Source: Pseudomonadota bacterium (lineage in GTDB: Bacteria > Myxococcota_A > Polyangia > Polyangiales > Polyangiaceae). From it: a stretch of 64,000 bases of DNA. The notes under the pieces were generated by a model. The model searched no databases and was not told the DNA's origin. It saw only the letters and a program-made list of their open reading frames with translations. The position numbers were made by a program, and so were the translations under genes. The stretch lies in NCBI GenBank assembly GCA_023423895.1, contig JAFAER010000095.1:1-64000 (forward strand), written 5' to 3'. Of this stretch, positions 58,687-64,000 are shown in pieces; the first letter of the stretch is position 1, and each line of letters begins with the position of its first letter.

Positions 58687-59391
58687 GTGCGCAGCCTCGG
58701 CATCATCCTGCTCGTGCTCGGCCTCGTCTCGGCGGTCGCCGGCTTCTTCAGTGGATGCGGCTCGCTGTTCAGCTGGAATGGCCGGCACCCGATCTCCACG
58801 ACCCCGCTCGCGGACGGCGGACCGACCACCCAGACCCTCGTGCCGGAGCCCGGGCGCCGCTACACGCTGAGCGTCCAGGTCGTGTTCGACCGCGAAGGGC
58901 TTCCGAAAGAGGAGGGGATGGCGCACGTCGAGGCAAAGATGCCGCTCGTCGTCCGCGTGAAGGACTCGGCGGGGACATCGCTCGCCGAGACGACCGGGTG
59001 GCTCGATCCGGGGGAGCCCCCGAACGTCGTGCACGGCCAGGCCGTGCGCGAAGCCGAGCCCCGTCCGGGGATGCCCCAGGGAGCCGCGGCCAAAGCGGCG
59101 TTGCCCGAGCTCGTCGTCGAGCGTCTCGTCGGGCCCTTCAGCTCTGCGAGCGCCGCCCCTCTCTCGATCTACGTCGACGTCGGAGCCGACCGGATCGGCA
59201 CGGCCCGCATCACCTCCCGCCGCCTGGTCGTCCACGACGATCGCATGCCGCCGACCATCCGGAGCTCGTTCCTCATCGCCGCGGCCGGAACGGTCGCGTT
59301 CTTGGCGGGGCTGGCCCTGGTCGTCGTGGGGTGGTTTCGTCGTCGTGCGCAGCGGAAACAGGGTGGTATTCGCGCGCTCAAAGTCGTTTAA
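58687..59391 (+). CDS. Membrane protein with large extracytoplasmic domain
   Basis: A 234-residue protein from a GTG. One membrane segment near the N-terminus (LGIILLVLGLVSAVAGFFSG) and one near the C-terminus (SFLIAAAGTVAFLAGLALVV) flank an extracytoplasmic beta-rich region of about 160 residues (GRRYTLSVQVVFDREGLPKE, APLSIYVDVGADRIGTARIT). The C-terminal tail is basic (FRRRAQRKQ). No family is recognised. Its stop TAA shares one base with the ATG of the next gene (TAATG), so the two are coupled. Confidence 0.75.
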   Translation: MRSLGIILLVLGLVSAVAGFFSGCGSLFSWNGRHPISTTPLADGGPTTQTLVPEPGRRYTLSVQVVFDREGLPKEEGMAHVEAKMPLVVRVKDSAGTSLAETTGWLDPGEPPNVVHGQAVREAEPRPGMPQGAAAKAALPELVVERLVGPFSSASAAPLSIYVDVGADRIGTARITSRRLVVHDDRMPPTIRSSFLIAAAGTVAFLAGLALVVVGWFRRRAQRKQGGIRALKVV

Positions 59392-60284
59392 TGCGCGCCA
59401 TGCCCATTCGTACGTCGAACCGCGCTGCGCTCGTTGCGACGGCGTCGTTCGTGATTGCGCTGGGGGCAGCAGTTGGGCCCGCCGAAGGTCAGGCGTTCGC
59501 GCAAAACAACACGCCCAAGGCTCAAAATCAGAACAAGGAGAACTCCGGGGCCGCCGACTCGGCAACGCCCACCGAGGAGGAAAAGAAGGCCGAGGAGGAG
59601 ACGCAGGCCGCCGCAGCAAAGCCGGCCGCCGAGGAGGCGAAAGCGGACGAGAAAGCAGGCGAGGACGGGGAGCTCGATCTGAGCAAGGAGTCCGCAAAGG
59701 CGGTCTACTTCTCGGGCGACGTCGGCTTCACGCGCTCCGATCTCGGCGGTCTCTCGGACAGCCTCGGCTTCGATCGCACGGCCGCAAACGGCCTTCTCTA
59801 CGGGCTCTCGGCGGGGCTCCGCCTCAAGGACTTCCGGTTCGGAGCGCGCTGGCGCGTCTACGATACGACGGAGTTCGCGCTCTGGACGTTCGCGCTCTCG
59901 GCGGGCTACGGCCTTCCGATCCGTCCGATCTCGCCGGTCTTCTCCGTGCACGCCGGTTACGTGTTCGACCAGGACATGCAGGCGGGGCTGTTCCGGAAGT
60001 CGCTCGCGCCGGGCGTCGTGCTTCCTCCCGACGTCGACACGAAGGGCCTGCTCGTCGGGGCCGACATCAACGCGAGCTACTGGGTCACGCGGTTCGTGCG
60101 GCTCGGCGTGTTCATCGGCGCAGACCTGATGTTCCTCCATCGCTCGAAGGTCGACGTCCCGTACTCCGTGTTCGGGACGCCTGCCGAATACTCGTCGCTG
60201 CCCCTCTACTCGGACTCGGGCAGCTCGGTCGGCTTGAACCTCAACGCCGGCTTCCGCGGCGCGTTCGACATCGCATTCAAGTAG
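59391..60284 (+). CDS. Outer-membrane beta-barrel protein with Ala/Glu/Lys-rich linker
   Basis: A 297-residue protein with a signal peptide (ALVATASFVIALGAAVGPAE) ending near GQAFAQ, a long charged linker (about 40-100, EEEKKAEEETQAAAAKPAAE), and a C-terminal barrel domain of about 190 residues (AVYFSGDVGFTRSDLGGLSD, GLSAGLRLKDFRFGARWRVY, GLNLNAGFRGAFDIAFK). The ATG at 59391 or the one at 59400 may be used. Coupled to the preceding membrane protein. Role unknown; the linker could span the peptidoglycan. Confidence 0.78.
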   Translation: MRAMPIRTSNRAALVATASFVIALGAAVGPAEGQAFAQNNTPKAQNQNKENSGAADSATPTEEEKKAEEETQAAAAKPAAEEAKADEKAGEDGELDLSKESAKAVYFSGDVGFTRSDLGGLSDSLGFDRTAANGLLYGLSAGLRLKDFRFGARWRVYDTTEFALWTFALSAGYGLPIRPISPVFSVHAGYVFDQDMQAGLFRKSLAPGVVLPPDVDTKGLLVGADINASYWVTRFVRLGVFIGADLMFLHRSKVDVPYSVFGTPAEYSSLPLYSDSGSSVGLNLNAGFRGAFDIAFK

Positions 60285-60312
60285 AGCCAGGCCGGTCACA
60301 CGGCACCAGAGC

Positions 60313-60342
60313 AGGGCGGAGCCGCGCATGTGGCTCCGCCCT
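60313..60342 (+). terminator. Terminator-like hairpin after the barrel gene
   Basis: An 11-bp perfect stem (A-GGGCGGAGCC at 60313-60323 and its complement at 60332-60342) with an eight-base loop lies 28 bp after the stop at 60284. It is followed by only a short T-poor stretch, so it may work with Rho or as an RNA-stabilising hairpin. Confidence 0.6.
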
Positions 60343-60570
60343 TCGTCGTGTGGTCACGTGTACTGTGCACCATTCGAGCATGGGCATGTTCCTGCGCGCC
60401 CGCCGGTGGGGCATCCCGTGGGAGGGTGGCTCGCCGATCCACCCGTTTCGCGCGGAGGGAGCTCGGAACACCGCCTAGAGCCATGGATTCTCGCGGTGTA
60501 GGTGTCGTGGTGACTTCGGCACACCCCTCGCAGAGGCCGAGGCGCGGCGTTCTCGCTGCGGGAGGAAGAC

Positions 60571-61866
60571 ATGGACCTGTTCGGTGCGTCTCGTTGGTTG
60601 TCGCTGGCTTCGATGCTCGCACTCGCGTCTCTCGGCGCGGCGGGCTGTGCGGCCGACAGCCAGGATGACCACGTCGTCAGCGGCGACGACGAGTCGTCGA
60701 AGGACGACATCACCCAGGTCAGTCACACGAAGGTGAAGCGGCAGTCGATCGGCAACTGCTGGCTGTACGCGACGACGAGCTGGCTCGAGGCGATGAACAA
60801 GTCGGCGACCGGCGAGGAGCGCAACACGTCCGAGTCCTGGCTCACGTACTGGCACTGGTTCGAGCAGATCGCGAACGGCGGCGCCCGCGACGAGATCTCG
60901 ACGGGTGGCAGCTACGGCACCGCCGCAGATCTCATCGTCCGCTACGGCATCATGAACGAGGGCGACTTCATCCCGAGCGAAGAGACCGCGGAGATGTCGA
61001 ACCGCCAGAGCACGGCGCTGAACGCGATCAACGCGTCGCTGAAGAACGGCGCTCTCTCCGATCCGGCGGTCCGACGGGATCGCAAGGCCGTGCGTCAGGA
61101 GCTCGACCGCGCGTGGGGCCTCTCCTCGGAGATGGTCGAGCACATCGACAACGTCTTCGGTCGCGGCGTGGAGCGAACGCTCGATCGCTCGGGCGTCGCC
61201 GTGGAAGCTGCCGCTGCCAACAAGGTCATCGTCCCGCGGACGTTCGAGGCTCGTCTCAAGGATCCGGAGAGCGGCGAGTTCGTCAACGCGACCCTCGCCG
61301 ACGCGCTCGGCAAGGGCAACGGTTGGTGGGCGCCGCGCCAGGGCAAGTTCGCCTGGAACGAAGTGAACTATCCCTCTGCTACGAGCCAGCGCCGGGCGTT
61401 CTGGAAGCGCGTGCAGAAGGCGCTGCACGACGGGCAGCCGGTCATCACGTCCTGGAAGGTCGACTTCAACGCGCTCACGCGGGACTCGCGTTTCTCCAAG
61501 GCGGAGCTCGATCGCCGCGGCCCGGGAAGCCAGGGCGGCCACATGACCGTCATGCACGACTATCAGGCGGAGGTCCCTGGTGTCGGCCTCTTGAAGGCCG
61601 GCGAACAGGCAACGGCCGAGGAGATGGAGGCGGCGCTCGCGGACGGAACGAAGATCGAGTTCGTCCGGGTGAAGAACTCGTGGGGCGGCCTCCGTCCCGA
61701 TCGCTGGGACGACGCGATCCTGCCCGGGTACCACGACCTCGAGATGGACTACATCAACGGTCCCATCAAGGAGTGTGATGAGGATGCGAGCGGTCACACC
61801 GATGCGTCGCGCTGCACGCGCGAGGTGACGCCGCTCTGGGACGTCGTGCTCCCCGCCGGCTACTGA
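60571..61866 (+). CDS. Papain-like (C1) cysteine peptidase lipoprotein
   Basis: A 431-residue protein with signal peptide and lipobox (GAAGC, Cys 26) and a GGAGG ribosome-binding site six bases before the ATG. The C1 active site is visible: oxyanion Gln 58 and nucleophile Cys 63 in VKRQSIGNCWLYATTSWLEA, His 324 in GSQGGHMTVMHDY and Asn 369 in VKNSWGG. The order and spacing resemble C1B/bleomycin-hydrolase-like enzymes (NCW, a long insert, HAM-like GGHM, NSWG). There is no long propeptide. It is predicted to act outside the inner membrane, anchored by lipid. Substrate unknown; single gene after a terminator. Confidence 0.88.
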   Translation: MDLFGASRWLSLASMLALASLGAAGCAADSQDDHVVSGDDESSKDDITQVSHTKVKRQSIGNCWLYATTSWLEAMNKSATGEERNTSESWLTYWHWFEQIANGGARDEISTGGSYGTAADLIVRYGIMNEGDFIPSEETAEMSNRQSTALNAINASLKNGALSDPAVRRDRKAVRQELDRAWGLSSEMVEHIDNVFGRGVERTLDRSGVAVEAAAANKVIVPRTFEARLKDPESGEFVNATLADALGKGNGWWAPRQGKFAWNEVNYPSATSQRRAFWKRVQKALHDGQPVITSWKVDFNALTRDSRFSKAELDRRGPGSQGGHMTVMHDYQAEVPGVGLLKAGEQATAEEMEAALADGTKIEFVRVKNSWGGLRPDRWDDAILPGYHDLEMDYINGPIKECDEDASGHTDASRCTREVTPLWDVVLPAGY

Positions 61867-61926
61867 GCGCGCTCGAGCTCGCGCGGTCGGCGCCATCCGC
61901 GCCAACGCTCGGCTCGAGCACGCTTC

Positions 61927-62841
61927 ATGCGGGCAGAGCCTGCGCGCGCGCGCGTTTCGTGCGAGAATCAGGGGACCTTGGTTCATCACGACACTGTTCT
62001 CCGAGCCATCACGGACGACGGAGCCTTTCGCGTCATCGCGGCGGACACGACCGCGACCGTACGGGGCGCGCTCGAAGCGCAGGTCCCGGAGGGGCTCGAG
62101 CTCGTCCGTACGTTTGCCGACCTGCTGACCGGAGCCGTCCTCGTGCGCGAGAGCATGGCGCCGGACAACCGGCTCCAGGCCATCCTCCAGGGCGATGACC
62201 CGCGCGCCCGCATGGTCGCGGACACGCACCCGGACGGCGCAACACGCGGTCTCATCCAGCTGCCGCCGAACACGAAGACGATGCCGCTCGGCGAGCGCGG
62301 CGTGCTTCAGGTCGCGCGCACGCTGCACAACGGCCAGCTCCACCAGGGCGTCATCCAGGTGCCGCAAGGCACGCCGACCGTTTCGTCCGCGTACATGGCG
62401 TACATGCAGGAGTCGGAGCAGGTCGTGACCGTGATGGCCGTCGGCTGCCACGTCTCCGGTGGAGAGGTGGTCGCCGCGGGAGGCTACATGGTTCAGCTTC
62501 TCCCCGAGGTGGAGGAGGGGCCCCTGATGGTCATGACCGAGCGCCTCAAGGACTTCGAGGACATCGTCCCGCTGCTCGCGCGTGGGGCAGCGTCGCCCGA
62601 AGCGCTCCTCTCGGAGACGCTCTACGGCATGCCGTACACGAAGGTCGGCGATCGCACGGTCCACTTCGGGTGCCGCTGCAGCCCCGAGCGCGTCGCGGGC
62701 AGCCTCGCGTCACTTCCGCGGTCCGACATCGAGTCGCTGATGGAAGGCGGCAAGACGCTCGAGATCCAGTGCGACTACTGCCGCAAGAACTACGAGTTCA
62801 CGATGGAGCAGCTCCGAAATCTGCTCGAGCCGGCGAATTAG
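61927..62841 (+). CDS. hslO: Hsp33 redox-regulated chaperone
   Basis: A 304-residue protein. The N-terminal substrate-binding domain has DGAFRVIAADTTATVRGALE and GERGVLQVARTL, and the C-terminal zinc site is Cys 249, 251, 282 and 285 (GCRCSPERV...IQCDYCRKNYEF), the redox switch of Hsp33. Oxidation releases zinc and activates the holdase. The first 18 residues are not conserved; a TTG at 61978 is an alternative start. Its stop overlaps that of the convergent HAD gene by 4 bp (62838-62841). Confidence 0.95.
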   Translation: MRAEPARARVSCENQGTLVHHDTVLRAITDDGAFRVIAADTTATVRGALEAQVPEGLELVRTFADLLTGAVLVRESMAPDNRLQAILQGDDPRARMVADTHPDGATRGLIQLPPNTKTMPLGERGVLQVARTLHNGQLHQGVIQVPQGTPTVSSAYMAYMQESEQVVTVMAVGCHVSGGEVVAAGGYMVQLLPEVEEGPLMVMTERLKDFEDIVPLLARGAASPEALLSETLYGMPYTKVGDRTVHFGCRCSPERVAGSLASLPRSDIESLMEGGKTLEIQCDYCRKNYEFTMEQLRNLLEPAN

Positions 62842-63524
62842 CGGCCCTCGAAGAGCGCGACGCGGACGTCCGCGTGCTCGAGGGTCGCGAACGCGCGATG
62901 CGCGCCGCACTCCGTGAGGTCGGCCGCCGTGTATCCGCCCGTCCCGACGCCGATGCAGCGGGCGCCGATGCCCTTCGCAGCGGCGACGTCTTTCGGCGTG
63001 TCGCCGATGACGACGACATGGCAGCCGTCGAGCGGGACGCCGAGCATCTCGGCACCACGACGTGCGCCGGCCCGAAGAAGCTCGGTGCGGTCCTCCGCGT
63101 CGCAGCCGAAGCCGCCGAAGCTGAACGCGCCGTCGAGCGCGCCGCGCGCGAGCTTCGCGTAGGCGCCGCGACGGACGTTGCCGGTCCCGAGACCGATGGC
63201 GACGTCGGGCGTCCCGTGCAGCGACTCGAGGAGCGCCATGACGCCGGGGAGGATGCGATAGCCGTCGGCCTTCGCGAGCTCGGACTCGAGCAACGTGAGG
63301 TAGGCGTCGAGGGCGCGGTCGATCTCGGCCTCGGTGACCGCTTTCGACAGAGCCTGCAGCCCGAGACGCGCAATCGCGCGATCGGTCATGCCGCCGAACG
63401 AGGTGCCCTCGAAGACGTCATCTCTGCCGTGAAGGCTCGCGAACGCTCCGACCATCGCGCGTCGTCCCGCGCCTCCGGTGGAGACGAGCGTGCCGTCGAT
63501 GTCGAAGAGCAAGACCGTTCGCAT
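62838..63524 (-). CDS. HAD-superfamily phosphatase (phosphoglycolate-phosphatase-like)
   Basis: A 228-residue enzyme with HAD motifs: DIDGTL (motif I, near residue 8) with nucleophile Asp, TGNVRRG (motif II region), and VVIGDTPKDVAAAKG (motif IV). A helical cap lies between residues about 15 and 90 (MTDRAIARLGLQAL). It probably dephosphorylates a small phosphorylated metabolite. The ATG at 63522-63524 is preceded by a GTG that could also start the protein. Divergent from the acyl-CoA dehydrogenase gene with 31 bp between. Confidence 0.9.
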   Translation of the reverse strand: MRTVLLFDIDGTLVSTGGAGRRAMVGAFASLHGRDDVFEGTSFGGMTDRAIARLGLQALSKAVTEAEIDRALDAYLTLLESELAKADGYRILPGVMALLESLHGTPDVAIGLGTGNVRRGAYAKLARGALDGAFSFGGFGCDAEDRTELLRAGARRGAEMLGVPLDGCHVVVIGDTPKDVAAAKGIGARCIGVGTGGYTAADLTECGAHRAFATLEHADVRVALFEGR

Positions 63525-63555
63525 CACCGGCCGTTACGATAGCATCGTCGCCGAC

Positions 63556-64000
63556 ATGACGTACCTCTTCGAGACCGAAGAACACGCGCATCTTCGGGAG
63601 ACGGTGAAGCGCTTCTCGCAGAAGCACATCGCTCCGCATGCCCATCTCTGGGAAGAGGCGGAGGAGTTCCCGCTCGAGCTCTACAAGACGGCGGCTGATG
63701 CGGGTGTCCTCGGGATCTCGTACCCGACCGAGGACGGCGGCGTCGGCGGAGACATCACGCATGCGCTCGTGGCGGGCGAAGAGATGGTGCTCCAGGGCCG
63801 CTCGGTCGGCACGTGCGTCGGACTGAACAGCCACGGCATCGCGCTGCCGCCGATCGTGCGGATGGGCTCGGCCGAGCAGAAGAAGCGCTTCGTTGCGCCC
63901 GTGCTCGCGGGCGAGAAGGTGAGCGCGCTCGCGATCACGGAGCCGGGCGGAGGCAGCGACGTCGCGGCCATGAGGACCAAGGCCGTGCGCGACGGCGACG
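63556..64000 (+). CDS. Acyl-CoA dehydrogenase, N-terminal part only
   Basis: The gene runs off the right edge after 148 codons. The visible part is the N-terminal helical domain and the start of the middle domain: FETEEHAHLRETVKRFSQKH, EEFPLELYKTAADAGVLGIS, YPTEDGGVGGD, and the FAD-contacting SALAITEPGGGSDVA that matches the acyl-CoA dehydrogenase signature (A.TEP.aGSD). It oxidises acyl-CoA with FAD; chain-length specificity cannot be judged from this part. The catalytic Glu lies beyond the window. Confidence 0.92.
   Translation, partial: MTYLFETEEHAHLRETVKRFSQKHIAPHAHLWEEAEEFPLELYKTAADAGVLGISYPTEDGGVGGDITHALVAGEEMVLQGRSVGTCVGLNSHGIALPPIVRMGSAEQKKRFVAPVLAGEKVSALAITEPGGGSDVAAMRTKAVRDGD

Noticed and set aside
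1..64000. CRISPR array, tRNA, rRNA, insertion sequence or prophage
   Set aside because: No spaced direct repeats, cloverleaf, transposase motif or phage gene was seen; the only repeats are short tandem or coding repeats.

Overview
The window looks like chromosomal DNA of a high-GC member of the Myxococcota, most likely the Polyangia. The evidence is strong GC bias at third codon positions, about twenty predicted lipoproteins with acidic Asp/Gly/Ala-rich spacers after the lipid-anchored cysteine, families common in this group (IgGFc-binding, RCC1 and other beta-propeller surface lipoproteins, Cys-rich CGxCG repeat proteins, TIGR04551-like outer-membrane barrels), and one MYXO-CTERM-like C-terminal sorting tail. 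I cannot name a species. I see no rRNA, tRNA, CRISPR array, phage module or complete insertion sequence.

Layout. 0-1.6 kb: partial di-haem peroxidase (MauG-like) lipoprotein behind a His-tailed membrane protein. 2.3-4.3 kb: a lower-GC lipoprotein pair. 4.7-8.3 kb: an ankyrin/beta-propeller/YwqG-like fusion and a barrel protein. 8.3-16.6 kb: a seven-gene minus-strand operon that starts with an ECF sigma factor and its presumed membrane anti-sigma partner, then encodes five secreted lipoproteins (Cys-rich repeats, two beta-propellers, RCC1, IgGFc-binding). Four junctions overlap by 4 bp (ATGA), one overlaps by 28 bp, and the other gaps are 5-17 bp. 16.9-23.1 kb: a large LVIVD-type lipoprotein, an endostatin-like (DUF1554) lipoprotein, mutM and a delta-60-repeat lipoprotein.

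23.1-28.4 kb is a decay zone: convergent HAD and SRPBCC stubs, a serine hydrolase whose 3' end runs into a TPR gene, a 5'-truncated copy of the IgGFc-binding protein, a zincin-like lipoprotein and an orphan C-terminal fragment. 28.4-33.2 kb: a TonB-like protein, a divergent SDR/AraC pair and a Calx-beta-like adhesin lipoprotein. 33.2-41.2 kb: AraC, VOC and other gene scraps, a small heat-shock protein carrying a Phe/Asn/Gly-rich tandem-repeat domain, an NlpC/P60 protein with an N-terminal lipobox and a MYXO-CTERM-like tail, a DUF1877 protein and small lipoproteins.

41.4-47.6 kb: a complete biotin-independent malonate decarboxylase operon (mdcA-C-D-E-G-B-H) including the genes for prosthetic-group synthesis and charging, followed by gnd. 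49.2-55 kb: a Cys-rich lipoprotein, then an operon of a sphingosine-1-phosphate-lyase-like PLP enzyme, an amidohydrolase and a zinc-ribbon/Ser-Thr-kinase/SUMF protein, with a divergent EamA exporter. 54.9-58.5 kb: a TetR regulator, an outer-membrane barrel and a Big_5-like lipoprotein, with a palindromic operator ahead of the barrel gene. 58.7-64 kb: a membrane protein/barrel pair closed by a terminator-like hairpin, a papain-like lipoprotein, Hsp33, a HAD phosphatase and the start of an acyl-CoA dehydrogenase.

The strongest candidates for something undescribed are the FG/N-repeat small heat-shock protein and the sigma-factor-led lipoprotein operon. All functions come from reading the sequence; no database search was run.
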